This document shows positions 23,690 to 32,894 of a stretch of DNA of 64,000 bases, one piece after another. The stretch comes from Cuneatibacter sp. NSJ-177 (GTDB lineage Bacteria > Bacillota > Clostridia > Lachnospirales > Lachnospiraceae), in the NCBI RefSeq assembly GCF_022867805.1, contig NZ_JALIFO010000002.1, forward strand, positions 1-64,000. Direction: 5' to 3'. The notes under the pieces were generated by a model. That model did not search any database and had not been told where the DNA came from. It saw only the letters and a list, made by a program, of their open reading frames with translations. The position numbers and the translations under genes were made by a program. The first letter of the stretch is position 1. Each line of letters begins with the position of its first letter.

Positions 23690-25037
23690 CCTTATACCTC
23701 CGTATTCTGGCCTTGACAGCCTCCAACAGGCTCTCCTGGCCCATCGTTTTGCTTTCCAATCTTCGTACCACCTCTTCGTCCATGGTCCCAGCGGCGATCA
23801 GTCGGTGAATAACAACCGCTTCCTGCTGCCCCTGCCGGTACAGCCTAGCGTTTGCTTGCTGATACAGTTCCAAGCTCCAGGTAAGCCCGTACCAAACAAT
23901 GATATGCCCACCGGCCTGAAGGTTCAGTCCATGGCCCATGCTCGCTGGCTGCGCCAGCAGCAGCGGGATCCGCCCGGTGTTCCAATCCCGGATATCCTGT
24001 TGCCCCTGGATTGTCCGCGTTGCCCCGAACCGTTCTCGCAGCTGGTCCAGCTCAAAGCGGTAATTGTAGAACACCAGGACCGGCTGCCCCTGGGAAAACT
24101 CCAGGATATCCGCCAGGGCATCCAGCTTCCGCTCGTGGATCTTCACTGGCACCCCGGCGGCATCATAGACGCATCCATCCGCCATCTGCAGCAGCTTGTT
24201 ACAAGCGGCGGCCGCCGTCACTGCTGTGATCGTCTCCCCTTCCAGTTCCAAGATACGCTGTCGTTCCAACTCTCGATATCTGGCTTCCTCCGCCGGCGCC
24301 AGCTTCACCTTGATATCGTTGACCGTTAGCTCCGGCATCGTAAGATAGTCCTCGGCCTTCATGGAGATGCAGACATCTGATATCTTCTTTGTGATGGCCT
24401 CCGCGGATCCCGGCTTTAGCTCCCAGGTGTACACCACTGGACCGTTGACCTTGGCCGGGAAAAAATACCGCTGCCGGTAGCAGGTGATCGTTTTCCCCAG
24501 GCGCTCTCCGCGGTCGATCAGGTACAGCTGCGGCCACAGGTCGATCATGCCGTTCGGCGCCGGGGTCCCGGTGAGCCCCACAAACCGATCCGCCAATGGT
24601 ATCATCTTCCGCAGGGCCTTAAAGCGCTTCGCCTGGTTATTTTTAAAGCTTGATAGCTCATCCACCACCACCATATCAAAGTTCCACTTATGATTTTCCA
24701 CCAGCCAGACCACATTCTCCCGATTGATCACATAGACATCCGCGTCCTCCCTGAGTGCTTCCAGACGCTCCTTCGCGCTGCCCAATACACGGGAGATTTT
24801 CAGGTGCTGCAAGTGATCCCACTTTTCTGCTTCCGTGGTCCAGGTATCCTCCGCTACCCGTTTCGGGGCGATGACTAATACCCGGAAGATTGTAAAGCGG
24901 TCATAGATCAGTTCATGAATCGCGGTAAGAGTACACACGGTCTTGCCTAAGCCCATCTCCAAAAACAAGCCGCAGGATGGCAGTTCCAAGATCTTCTCTA
25001 TGGCGTGTGTCTGATAATCATGCGGTACGAATTTCAT
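23574..25037 (-). CDS. Phage SNF2-type DEAD/DEAH helicase
   Basis: 487 aa with the two RecA-like lobes of superfamily 2: Walker A LEMGLGKTVCTL near residue 30, VVVDELSSFKNN near 125, FVGLTGTPAPNG near 155, and a C-terminal lobe with SMGHGLNLQAGGHIIVWYGL and ANARLYRQGQQEAVVIHRL. This matches the SNF2-related helicases in clostridial phage replication modules. It overlaps the VRR-NUC gene by 20 bp at its start. Confidence 0.88.
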   Translation of the reverse strand: MKFVPHDYQTHAIEKILELPSCGLFLEMGLGKTVCTLTAIHELIYDRFTIFRVLVIAPKRVAEDTWTTEAEKWDHLQHLKISRVLGSAKERLEALREDADVYVINRENVVWLVENHKWNFDMVVVDELSSFKNNQAKRFKALRKMIPLADRFVGLTGTPAPNGMIDLWPQLYLIDRGERLGKTITCYRQRYFFPAKVNGPVVYTWELKPGSAEAITKKISDVCISMKAEDYLTMPELTVNDIKVKLAPAEEARYRELERQRILELEGETITAVTAAAACNKLLQMADGCVYDAAGVPVKIHERKLDALADILEFSQGQPVLVFYNYRFELDQLRERFGATRTIQGQQDIRDWNTGRIPLLLAQPASMGHGLNLQAGGHIIVWYGLTWSLELYQQANARLYRQGQQEAVVIHRLIAAGTMDEEVVRRLESKTMGQESLLEAVKARIRRYKDAAHKNPKRTHGYQSAGVHPPQWSSRLPQADEIDPAGR

Positions 25038-25317
25038 CCTTCAGCTCCTTGATCAGCGCCTTTGCCTGTTCCATCCCCTTCACCCGGCGTACCCGGCAAC
25101 CCAAGCGCTCCAACTCTTTCAACTGCCATTTCTGGATTCCAGAAAATCTCCCTACCTCCGTTTTTAGCTCCACGAAGTAGACCTTCCCGCCAGGAAAAAT
25201 ATATATCCGATCCGGCACCCCGGGATTCCCTGGACTTACAAATTTCCGCGAGATGCCCCCCAACGATTTCACCTTTTGATTCAGCCATTCTTCCAGATCT
25301 TTTTCCAGCACGCCCAA
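25018..25317 (-). CDS. VRR-NUC domain nuclease
   Basis: 99 aa, a minimal PD-(D/E)xK nuclease: GNPGVPDRIYIFPGGKVYFV provides the Asp and ELKTEVGRFSGIQKWQLKEL provides E-x-K and Q. These match the VRR-NUC family, which cuts branched DNA in recombination and replication. In phages it is always found next to the SNF2-like helicase, as here. Confidence 0.9.
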   Translation of the reverse strand: MGVLEKDLEEWLNQKVKSLGGISRKFVSPGNPGVPDRIYIFPGGKVYFVELKTEVGRFSGIQKWQLKELERLGCRVRRVKGMEQAKALIKELKDEIRTA

Positions 25318-25427
25318 TCCTCCTTTTCTGCTCTCTCTGCTCTCGCGTACGCGTATACGTTTGTAACGCGTGTTTTACGGGTGTATATTCCTTATTTTTT
25401 ATTATTACAACTTTATAATAGTAATAA

Positions 25428-25607
25428 GGGCAGAAGGGGCAGAAAAATTCGTGAACCCCTTGATTTCACTGGCTTTTTGTTTCTGCCCCTTGTCCAAAAT
25501 AACGGCAGAACTTACGGCAGACATGGCAGAAAATCTAAAAGTTTTTTTCTGCCCCTAAAATTTTTTTTCTGCCCTAAAATCGTATTTTTCTGCCCTTCTT
25601 TCTGCCC
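25428..25607. repeat. Cluster of about ten GGCAGAA repeats: candidate phage origin
   Basis: The motif GGCAGAA with flanking G and A occurs in plus orientation at about 25428, 25437, 25504 and 25525 (and partially at 25515), and inverted as TTCTGCCC at about 25481, 25549, 25568, 25589 and 25600. Spacing is 9 to 40 bp with AT-rich tracts between. The inverted copies at the right fall inside the 3' end of the primase gene, where they write RAE(K/R) repeats into the protein tail. Iterons near an initiator-type gene suggest an origin or initiator-binding region; this is inferred. Confidence 0.55.
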
Positions 25608-27993
25608 TTCTTTCATAAACTTTTACGGCGGTTGAATACCCCCTTATCGCCTGTTTTTTAGGGTTTTGTTTCCACTCCGGCAGCTTCTCCAGAATCTTTT
25701 TAATCTCGTTCCGGTCCTTCGCCGTCATGACCTTAAGGGGGCTTCCAAAACACTCACACCAGATTTCCTGATAGCATACCCGTGTCCTTTTCAGAGATCC
25801 CTCTCCTCCCCCATAGCGGAACCAATCGCTCCTCGCTTCCACATCCCACCGGTACCAGTCTTCTGGCAACAGGGTATCCAAATATTCCTGGACCATGCCC
25901 ATCCGGGGATCCTCCTCGATGGCTGCCTGCTGGCGTCTGGCTGCCTCCTCGGCTGCCTCGCCTTCCAGGGTTAGAGGCTCTCCGGCTTCATACCTTACAA
26001 GCGCCTCAGCCCAGATCTGATCCACTTCTGCGGTGGTCAGGTCCCAGACCTTCTTTTCGCCTATCCTAGGCGTCTCTACGGGCCACCAGCGGCGTCCGCC
26101 TGTGGTATCCCGCAGGAATCCTTCCTCCTCATTCGTCGTTCCGATGAAAATGCACTGCCGGGGATGGTGCCCGACCCGGTGCCCGTAGCTGGCCCGGTAC
26201 TGGTCATCTTGGCGGCTGATAAACCCCTTCAGGCTGTTTGTCCCGGCCACCCCCATTCCAGCCAGCTCTCCGATCTCCATGATCCAGATCCCTTGCAACT
26301 TCTCGGCAGCAGTTTTGTCCCGAATATCCGCCAGATTGAGAGAATCAGAATACCATGGCCCCGCCAACTTATGCACCAGGGTGCTCTTCCCAATGCCCTG
26401 AGGCCCGACCAGAGTCAGCGTATAGTCAAACTTACATCCCGGCTGCTTCACTCTGGCAATGGCGGCGCACAGTGTCTTCCGCATGACTGATTTTGTGTAA
26501 ATGCTGTCCTCGGCTCCCAGATAGTCCATCAGCAGGGTGTCGACCCGGCATATACCATCCCAGGCGGGCAGACTGTCCAAATATTCCCTTACCGGATGGT
26601 AGGCCCGGTCATCGGCCACTTTCGTCACGGCGGACAGGATCCGGGTCTTGGTAAATTCTGCATAGCTTGCATCCAGATAGTTTTCCAGCTGGGCATCGTC
26701 TGCGTCCCGCCAAAACCGTCCTTCCTTCGCCCAGGGGAGGCCTTCCCCGCGGATTTCCAGATTATCCGCCATCTGATTGAACACGATGGTTTTCAGGCAG
26801 GGATCATTCTGCATGATGAGGCGGACGTTCTTCAGGGAGTTTGCGATAGTCCCACCTTTTCCGACTTCCAGCTGATCCACCCAGGCCGCCGGATCTTCCC
26901 CAAAATCCTTTATGGATTCCTGCTTCCGCTCCTCCAGCAGGGTGTGCTTGGTGCCAGGATCATCCTGGACAAACTCAATCATGGCTTTGTAACTTGGCAG
27001 TTTTACGTTTTCTGTGTCCGGCGTTACGTTCTCATCCTGGGCGCCAAACTTGTGAATTCGGACCAGATCAAAGGCATTGCAGAGCTTCCCGCCGGCCGGA
27101 TCGGTGGCATGGTTGCTGTAGGCAAAGCGGTCATCGTAGATTACAAGACCCGCCGCCGTGGATCCTTCCGCGTAGGTGTAGCGGCCCGGCATGGAGCAGG
27201 GAATGTAGATGTCGGACAGAAATTCCTTTATGGCATCTTCGACGCTGTACGTCCGGCAGAAGGCCCCGATCAGGCCGCTCTTAGTCAGGGGATCCCCCTG
27301 CTTATCCGCAAGCTTCCTCCGGCGTTCCCCTGCCCGGCTGCTCTCCGGCCAGTAGGACGTATCTCTCCAATCCGGATACCGGTCCAGCACCGCGTCGGCA
27401 CAGGTCCAGGGATCGTCATAGTACCGGAAAATATATTCACCGTCTGCCGACACACTGGCCCAGTACATCAGCCGGCTGGGCTGGTAGGTGGTGTCGTCGA
27501 AATAGTCCATTCCGATATCGTCCGCCAGCTTCCGGCTGATGGCCTCATATTCCTCCGGCGTCACCGGCCGATCAAGCGGAATAAGAACGCGAAACCGGGG
27601 CTTTTCCGGGCTGTGCTTGTGGGTGGAGTAGACGGCATAGCCACAGCCTAAAAACATCTCCAGATCCTCCAGCAGACCCGGCTCCGCAAAGTCTGCGTCC
27701 AGGGTTACCAGCTGGCGCGCCTCTACCGTATCACTCTTCCGGCGGCCTCCCCGCAGGCTCCCGCCAACAAAACCGCCCACGTCCTTGATATGATCTTGAT
27801 CCGACTTTGACATCTTCAAATATTCCGCATGGGTTTCCGGAGTACGGGTCGGCTCGGACAACTTCCGAAGCAACCAAGACCAGGACACGGACCTGTTTTT
27901 CCAAGTTTTTTCCATCCGGCTTTTCCCGGTGGAGATCGGCATTTTCCCGTCGTATTTCAGCGGTATCCGGTAATTAGCCAGGCTTTCTATCAT
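25555..27993 (-). CDS. VirE-type phage primase/helicase
   Basis: 812 aa. An N-terminal primase-polymerase-like region carries LVTLDADFAEPG (Asp99/Asp101) and VYSTHKHSPEKPRFRVLIPL (about 121-140). The C-terminal VirE helicase domain has Walker A GPQGIGKSTLVHK (530-542), IWIMEIGELAGM as Walker B, and FIGTTNEEEGFLRDTTGGRR. It should prime and unwind phage DNA, working with the polymerase encoded upstream. The last 20 residues (ERRAERRAEKYDFRAEKKF) are written by the GGCAGAA repeats, so the tail may be a by-product of an origin sequence. Confidence 0.88.
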   Translation of the reverse strand: MIESLANYRIPLKYDGKMPISTGKSRMEKTWKNRSVSWSWLLRKLSEPTRTPETHAEYLKMSKSDQDHIKDVGGFVGGSLRGGRRKSDTVEARQLVTLDADFAEPGLLEDLEMFLGCGYAVYSTHKHSPEKPRFRVLIPLDRPVTPEEYEAISRKLADDIGMDYFDDTTYQPSRLMYWASVSADGEYIFRYYDDPWTCADAVLDRYPDWRDTSYWPESSRAGERRRKLADKQGDPLTKSGLIGAFCRTYSVEDAIKEFLSDIYIPCSMPGRYTYAEGSTAAGLVIYDDRFAYSNHATDPAGGKLCNAFDLVRIHKFGAQDENVTPDTENVKLPSYKAMIEFVQDDPGTKHTLLEERKQESIKDFGEDPAAWVDQLEVGKGGTIANSLKNVRLIMQNDPCLKTIVFNQMADNLEIRGEGLPWAKEGRFWRDADDAQLENYLDASYAEFTKTRILSAVTKVADDRAYHPVREYLDSLPAWDGICRVDTLLMDYLGAEDSIYTKSVMRKTLCAAIARVKQPGCKFDYTLTLVGPQGIGKSTLVHKLAGPWYSDSLNLADIRDKTAAEKLQGIWIMEIGELAGMGVAGTNSLKGFISRQDDQYRASYGHRVGHHPRQCIFIGTTNEEEGFLRDTTGGRRWWPVETPRIGEKKVWDLTTAEVDQIWAEALVRYEAGEPLTLEGEAAEEAARRQQAAIEEDPRMGMVQEYLDTLLPEDWYRWDVEARSDWFRYGGGEGSLKRTRVCYQEIWCECFGSPLKVMTAKDRNEIKKILEKLPEWKQNPKKQAIRGYSTAVKVYERRAERRAEKYDFRAEKKF

Positions 27994-28004
27994 CTTCCCG
28001 CCTC

Positions 28005-29993
28005 CTAATCTTTCTTGTAATACGGTGTACAGTAGGTATCCCCCTTCAGCGGAAGGTCCGGCGCCCAGGGGATGGACTGCCCCATGATTTCGGTAATACG
28101 TCTCTCTGCCGTCTGGTCGGACAGGGGTACCTCACAGATAATCTCATCGTGGACGTGCATCACAATCCGGTAGCCGGCCTCCGTAACCCGAAGCATGGCG
28201 ACTGCCAGACAGTCCCGTGCCGTGGCCTGAACAATGTTCTCCACCAGCTTCCCGCCGTAGGTCTCCAATCGTCCCCACTTCTTGCTCTTCTGGTCCACGC
28301 CCGAATAGGTGATGGATTCCTTGCCGGTATCTTCGATCCGGGCATTATAATAAGCGATCTTCCGTCCAGATGGTAGTTGCATAAACAGGATTCCGTCTCG
28401 ATAGGAGTATTCCAGGCCATGCTTCAGGCGCACCCTTCGCCTTTCCCGGATCGAGGTCTTGGCCGCGGCTTCCGCGTTCTTCCAAAACTTCACAATATGG
28501 GGATTGGCACGGCGCCAGTTTTCCACCAGCATCGGAATCTCCTCCTCCGGGATGCTGCCATCCTTGTCCATGGACTTGATCGCTCCGACATGCCCTTGGT
28601 ATCCCAGAGCCAGCTCCGCGATCTTCCCCTGCTGCCGAAGCTTGGAGCCTTTTTTAATCTGATCGATCGGGACATGGAACATCTGGGAGGCGGACGCCTC
28701 GTAGATCTTCCCGTGGGTCCGGAACACCTCCAGCCGCCACTCCTCGCCGGCCAGCCAGGCAATCACCCGGGCCTCGATGGCTGAAAAATCGGAAACGATA
28801 AACTGGCACCCCGACGGCGCCACGAATGCCGTGCGGATCAGCTGAGAGAAGACAAAGGGGATCCCCGGGAACAGCATCTCCAGGGTATCGAAGTCCCCCG
28901 CAGCCGCAAAATCCCGTGCGAGGTCAATATCCGGCAGCTTGTTCTGTGGAAGGTTATGAACCTGCACGATTCTTCCCGCCCAGCGTCCGGTCCGGTTGGC
29001 CCCATAAAATTGAAGGATGCCTCTCAGACGTCCATCCCCGCAGACAGCCTGCTCCATCGCCTGATACTTCTTGACGCTGGTCTTTGCTGACAGCTGCCGG
29101 ATCTCAAGCATCCTTCGTACTTCCGGGTTCAGGTTCTCTGCACTCAGAGCCGTCGCCACCGTCTCCTTTCGCAGGTTCGGTATCTCGCAGCCATGGTCCG
29201 CCAGCCAGGGGCGCAGCTGGGCAGGGCTGTTGGGATTGGCCAGTCCGGTGATCTCCCGGGCTTCCGCTTTCAGCCGGGTCTGATATTCCCCGTCATAACA
29301 GATGATCTTGTCTGCAAAGTCCATATCCAGGAGAATCCCTCGGTCATTGATATGCTGGTCCATGGACCAAAGCTCCTGCTCTGTCTGCGGTACCGGATAA
29401 CTGGACAGCTTCTCCCGGATGGCGGTTTCTGCCACCACATCCTGGCGGTTGTACTCGATAAACAGCTTCCACTTATCCGGGTCATGGGAGGGATAATTCC
29501 GGGTCCGTCCGCCGTTGGTCTTGGTCGGCTTGCAGGGTTTACAGAAATAGTCAATCAGCCGCTTGCCAATGGAAGCCTTTGTCTCATCTTCTCCCAGATC
29601 CAGGGCCGCACCTACCCCCGCCAGATTCCCCGGCAGTCCCAGGGTAGCCGCCAGGACCATCGTACACCGCCACTCCTCCGGAGGCATGGGTACGCCGAAA
29701 TACTTGGCAAGACAGGTCCGCTCAAAGTTTGCATTGTAAGCTGTCTTGATAACGCCCCGGGAGAGCAGAGCCGCTGTGAAGTCAGGGTCCAGCTCGATCA
29801 ATTCTTCCCACCGGCTGGGGCCGTCATCTGCCAGGATCCATTCCGTCAAATCCAGGACCCGGACCGGACCGTCAGCCAGCTGGTACCCGATCAGCAGGAT
29901 TTCAAAATCCGGGGAATCCGCGTAAGCGTAAACCCCGGATTCCCTGATATCCTTCCCGCTGTAGGTTTCAATATCGATTGCGAGAGTTTTCAT
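28005..29993 (-). CDS. Phage DNA polymerase I (family A)
   Basis: 662 aa from ATG 29993, overlapping the upstream stop (ATGA). The N-terminal 3'-5' exonuclease begins LAIDIETYSGKDI (D-x-E). Polymerase motifs follow in order: A with VSDFSAIEARVIAWLAGEEW, B around RQQGKIAELALGYQGHVGAI, and C with VMHVHDEIICEVP. There is no 5'-3' exonuclease domain. This is the replicative enzyme of many clostridial phages. Confidence 0.93.
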   Translation of the reverse strand: MKTLAIDIETYSGKDIRESGVYAYADSPDFEILLIGYQLADGPVRVLDLTEWILADDGPSRWEELIELDPDFTAALLSRGVIKTAYNANFERTCLAKYFGVPMPPEEWRCTMVLAATLGLPGNLAGVGAALDLGEDETKASIGKRLIDYFCKPCKPTKTNGGRTRNYPSHDPDKWKLFIEYNRQDVVAETAIREKLSSYPVPQTEQELWSMDQHINDRGILLDMDFADKIICYDGEYQTRLKAEAREITGLANPNSPAQLRPWLADHGCEIPNLRKETVATALSAENLNPEVRRMLEIRQLSAKTSVKKYQAMEQAVCGDGRLRGILQFYGANRTGRWAGRIVQVHNLPQNKLPDIDLARDFAAAGDFDTLEMLFPGIPFVFSQLIRTAFVAPSGCQFIVSDFSAIEARVIAWLAGEEWRLEVFRTHGKIYEASASQMFHVPIDQIKKGSKLRQQGKIAELALGYQGHVGAIKSMDKDGSIPEEEIPMLVENWRRANPHIVKFWKNAEAAAKTSIRERRRVRLKHGLEYSYRDGILFMQLPSGRKIAYYNARIEDTGKESITYSGVDQKSKKWGRLETYGGKLVENIVQATARDCLAVAMLRVTEAGYRIVMHVHDEIICEVPLSDQTAERRITEIMGQSIPWAPDLPLKGDTYCTPYYKKD

Positions 29994-30199
29994 ACTTTCT
30001 CCACTTGAATCACAAGACATAAAAAGTCATCCTCGGTCCGGCAGCCCACCGGGTGCAGGGAAAGCACACGACGATCTGCGATTGATCCGGAATAGTCAAA
30101 CTCCTTCTTTTGGCATCGTAGAATATAATCATTATGCTTATCCCAGATTTGAATTCCCGATGATTCCGTCAGCAGTGGAACAATATCCTTTACTTTCAT
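29990..30199 (-). CDS. Small phage protein upstream of DNA polymerase
   Basis: 69 aa: MKVKDIVPLLTESSGIQIWD, then YILRCQKKEFDYSGSIADRR and a short hydrophobic end. It starts with a helix and is then beta-rich. It recurs in this kind of replication operon and is coupled to the polymerase by a 4-bp overlap. Function unknown. Confidence 0.6.
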   Translation of the reverse strand: MKVKDIVPLLTESSGIQIWDKHNDYILRCQKKEFDYSGSIADRRVLSLHPVGCRTEDDFLCLVIQVEKV

Positions 30200-30210
30200 T
30201 CAATGTCTCC

Positions 30211-30759
30211 TCAATCCAGCATGTCATCATCTTCCTCTTCAAAGTCCCGAAGAGCGGATTCTGCCGTCACGACAGCACCAAAGGGTTCATCATCCCGAAC
30301 CTTTTTGATCGCATTCAGGCCAGCGCCGATCCCACGGTTTCCGTTTGTGTCATAGGAGAACAGGTTGACGCTTGCCCTGGCCCAGCAGCCGGAATATATC
30401 TCTGACTGATCCAGGATCTCATCTCCCTCCTGGTCAAAGAGGATCGGTTTGCTTTCGCTGCTGGCATTCATGAAGTACATCCCTGCGTATTCCGGATGCT
30501 CTTCCACGTCTTTTTCTTCGTCTCCATCCCGCAGTGGGCTTTTCAGTCCGGTCGGGATCTTCCCTTTGCCGAAGCGTTCCGCCCACTCTTTCTTTTCTTC
30601 TTCGATTGCTGCCTGGATCTTCTTTACCTGTGTCTTGTCCTTTTTCGGGATCAGCAAGCAGACGGAGTATTTCTCCGGCTGTCCCGCGCTCATGGCCTTG
30701 GGCTTAAAGATGTTGGCGTAAGACAGACGTACATTTTTGGTAACCAGTTTCGTGCTCAT
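30211..30759 (-). CDS. DUF2815 protein, probable ssDNA-binding protein
   Basis: 182 aa from ATG 30759 behind GGAGG. VTKNVRLSYANIFKPKAM, KYSVCLLIPKKDKTQVKKIQ and FMNASSESKPILFDQEGDEI are typical of DUF2815. The C-terminus is acidic (DFEEEDDDMLD), a common trait of single-stranded DNA-binding proteins that recruit partners. It lies between the DUF2800 gene and DNA polymerase, an order repeated in many phages. Confidence 0.88.
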   Translation of the reverse strand: MSTKLVTKNVRLSYANIFKPKAMSAGQPEKYSVCLLIPKKDKTQVKKIQAAIEEEKKEWAERFGKGKIPTGLKSPLRDGDEEKDVEEHPEYAGMYFMNASSESKPILFDQEGDEILDQSEIYSGCWARASVNLFSYDTNGNRGIGAGLNAIKKVRDDEPFGAVVTAESALRDFEEEDDDMLD

Positions 30760-30760
30760 G

Positions 30761-31927
30761 TTATTTTTCCTCCTCAAAATCAGCGGCAGCCTGCGCCGCA
30801 GTATTCAGTTCCGGTCGTTTGTCCGATTCGGGGACCAGGACCGGCTTCCCTTCCGGTTTCACCACCAAGTCACTCAGCAGCTCCCCGAACTTCTTCTTTC
30901 CTACCATTTGCTCCATAGCCGTAATTCCCAGCAGCTTCTTCTCATAGATAAGGGTGTCCTGATAGCCTGCCTTGTTCAGGGCCTGGGCCACCTGCAGCTC
31001 GTTCGCATATTTGCGGTTACTGCGGCCTTCCACCAGCTTCCATCCGTCAAACTTCCTGCCGGCCAGAGCCTCATGATAAGCATACTCCGACAGATCCTTC
31101 ACCCAGGCGGCCAGCCGGTCAGCCTGCGCCAGAACTTTCCCGATCTCTTCATCAGACAGCAGCGCCGGATCTTCAAACTCGTACTTAGTCATGGCCAGGT
31201 TTTCTTCCGCCCGGGCTCTGCAGGTTGCTCGTGCCCGGCAGAACCGGCAATGATCGCCAGGCTGGAAATTTCCCTCCCCGGCATAGGCCGTGGCTGCTGC
31301 AGGTCTCACCGTGTTCTCCGCCCAGGCCAGCAGTTCCTCCGCCGTTATCTCTTGGGAGGTGCGGCTTTCCAAGCGAGGCTGGATGATGTGCATGGCAATG
31401 TTCCGAATGTCATACAATAGGGAGTGTTCCAGGTATGCCCCCAGACCGTACAGCCGCAGCTGGGGGTTCTCCTCCGCCGTGACTCCTACGCCCCGGCCAA
31501 ACTTCAAGTCCACGACGTGGATGGTGTCGTCTGCGATCATCACCACATCGCAAGTTCCGAAGCCATCGGGGGCATATTCCGAGTAATCCAGGCGCTGCTC
31601 AAAGAGGATCTGCGCATCCGGACACTTTTTTCGGACGCTATTCCACAGCTCCCACACCTGGCCGGCGTAATCGGATATTTCCTCCTCCATTTCCCTGGTA
31701 TATAACTCTTCTTCCCGGATCTTATTCATCCGGCCAGTAAAGGCCTTTTTTGATATCTCGTTGTTATTGTAGCGCAGGATCAACTCCGCCATCTTATGAG
31801 CCAGAGTTCCCTCGGCAGCGTACTTGCTACCAGGGTCCGGGAATTCCAGTTCCAGCCGGGCGGACGGCGGACAGGACATCCACCGTTTTGCGCCACTCGG
31901 GCCCAGCAGTGCATGATCTCCCATCAC
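30761..31927 (-). CDS. DUF2800 Cas4/RecB-like nuclease
   Basis: 388 aa. DGFGTCDVVMIADDTIHVVD followed by LKFGRG gives the D...D-x-K of a PD-(D/E)xK nuclease, and NPQLRLYGLGAYL the following Q motif. FQPGDHCRFCRARATCRAR carries three closely spaced Cys that could bind an iron-sulfur cluster, as in Cas4/AddB. Phages use such proteins in recombination or end-processing, paired with DUF2815. Confidence 0.88.
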   Translation of the reverse strand: MMGDHALLGPSGAKRWMSCPPSARLELEFPDPGSKYAAEGTLAHKMAELILRYNNNEISKKAFTGRMNKIREEELYTREMEEEISDYAGQVWELWNSVRKKCPDAQILFEQRLDYSEYAPDGFGTCDVVMIADDTIHVVDLKFGRGVGVTAEENPQLRLYGLGAYLEHSLLYDIRNIAMHIIQPRLESRTSQEITAEELLAWAENTVRPAAATAYAGEGNFQPGDHCRFCRARATCRARAEENLAMTKYEFEDPALLSDEEIGKVLAQADRLAAWVKDLSEYAYHEALAGRKFDGWKLVEGRSNRKYANELQVAQALNKAGYQDTLIYEKKLLGITAMEQMVGKKKFGELLSDLVVKPEGKPVLVPESDKRPELNTAAQAAADFEEEK

Positions 31928-32283
31928 AGTGCCTCCGCTTTCTCCATCAGCTCGCCGTAGCGGGCCGGATCTACACTGGACAGCTTTCCGCCGCCCATCT
32001 CTTTCAGGATCGCCTGAACCTCCGCCCTCTTCCCTGCTTTGGTTTTTCCAGCGAGAAACGCCCGTACTTCCTCAACGGTGTACTGTTTCTCTGAAGGGTC
32101 GACCGTCTTCGGGAGAGGCTCGGCCACCGGTGATGGCGCTGCCGGCTGCTGCACTGGCTCAGGCTGAAGTTCCACCGTCGTCGGCCGCGGTGCGGCAGCT
32201 TCCTTCTGATCCGTCGCGCCCAGCAGCTCGCGCGCAAATGCCTTCATCTCCTCAAAATCTTTAAACTCGATCATGATTCCCAT
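31924..32283 (-). CDS. Hypothetical phage protein with Pro-rich linker
   Basis: 119 aa. A short N-terminal helix (IEFKDFEEMKAFARELLG) is joined by a Pro/Ala/Glu linker (about 30-62) to a C-terminal helical domain (YTVEEVRAFLAGKTKAGKRA, then QAILKEMGGGKLSSVDPARY) that looks like a small DNA- or partner-binding module. GGAGG stands 8 bases before ATG 32283. This type recurs before DUF2800 genes; function unknown. Confidence 0.65.
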   Translation of the reverse strand: MGIMIEFKDFEEMKAFARELLGATDQKEAAAPRPTTVELQPEPVQQPAAPSPVAEPLPKTVDPSEKQYTVEEVRAFLAGKTKAGKRAEVQAILKEMGGGKLSSVDPARYGELMEKAEAL

Positions 32284-32284
32284 T

Positions 32285-32479
32285 TTAAAATCCTCCTTTT
32301 AGTTGTTCGTACTCTTCCGGCGTCAAGGTCAGGCCCTTGCTCATCCGGGTGTAATCTTCGTTCCATCTCCGCAGGTCCAGCGTTGCTGGTCGCCCGTTCC
32401 AACTGGTTCGAGTCAACGCTAAGTGCCATATTCCCCTCGCCGGGAATTCCTTCAGCACTTGTTCCACGTTAAAATCCAC
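32285..32479 (-). CDS. PC4/YdbC-like single-stranded nucleic-acid binding protein
   Basis: 64 aa from GTG 32479 behind GGAGG. FNVEQVLKEFPARGIWHLAL, SWNGRPATLDLRRWNEDYTR and MSKGLTLTPEEYEQLKGGF match the PC4 fold, in which a curved sheet binds ssDNA. The W-N-D..RMSKG..L pattern is the family signature. It suits the replication operon. Confidence 0.75.
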   Translation of the reverse strand: MDFNVEQVLKEFPARGIWHLALTRTSWNGRPATLDLRRWNEDYTRMSKGLTLTPEEYEQLKGGF

Positions 32480-32557
32480 TTTACAATCCTCCGTTTCTGC
32501 CCTATAATAAGGGCATAGGTTTTTGGTTATCGGGTCGCCATGTTGCAGCATGACGGC

Positions 32558-32722
32558 CTATTTTAATACCAGCAACGCAGCCATCCCTGGAAGATCGCAG
32601 GGAATCCGAATAGCTATTGGTCGGCAGCCATCAAATATTAGATGGATTCCCGTCCTTTTTTCCAGCTCATGAATCTCTTTCAAAGTCATGTCTTCCAGTT
32701 CTTTCCCATACATCAGCGTCAC
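32558..32722 (-). CDS. Small hypothetical phage protein
   Basis: 54 aa from GTG 32722 (GGGAGGTGAG upstream) or 51 aa from ATG 32713. The helix ELEDMTLKEIHELEKRTGIH is followed by a short beta segment (DGCRPIAIRIPCDLP) and a hydrophobic end. Start and upstream gene are closely spaced. Function unknown. Confidence 0.55.
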   Translation of the reverse strand: MTLMYGKELEDMTLKEIHELEKRTGIHLIFDGCRPIAIRIPCDLPGMAALLVLK

Positions 32723-32726
32723 CCTC

Positions 32727-32894
32727 TCACCTCCCTCTGATCAACATCACCGTGTTGACACCGAAGAACACCATCCCCAATCCCAGAATCGCCAGCGTAC
32801 TCTTATTGGCTAACACCAGCAGGATCACGATCCAACCAATTATGTAGACTAGGGCCAGTAATGTGCTGATGCTCTCATACTTCAATCGCTTCAT
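32727..32894 (-). CDS. Small two-helix membrane protein
   Basis: 55 aa from ATG 32894 with AAAGGA upstream. Two transmembrane helices (TLLALVYIIGWIVILLVLAN and LAILGLGMVFFGVNTVMLI) with a short loop. It overlaps the helix-turn-helix gene upstream by 20 bp. Function unknown. Confidence 0.55.
   Translation of the reverse strand: MKRLKYESISTLLALVYIIGWIVILLVLANKSTLAILGLGMVFFGVNTVMLIRGR

Noticed and set aside
25318-25554. CRISPR array suggested by repeated GGCAGAA
   Set aside because: Repeats are only 7-9 bp, occur in both orientations and have irregular spacing; no cas genes nearby.
26596-27651. A 351-codon plus-strand frame opposite the primase gene
   Set aside because: Opposite a clearly recognised VirE-type gene; no RBS, no family pattern; an antisense frame of GC-rich codons.
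31924-32283. rRNA biogenesis protein (a name often given to such phage genes)
   Set aside because: No feature in the sequence supports an rRNA role; the name is a propagated annotation and the protein is left as hypothetical.
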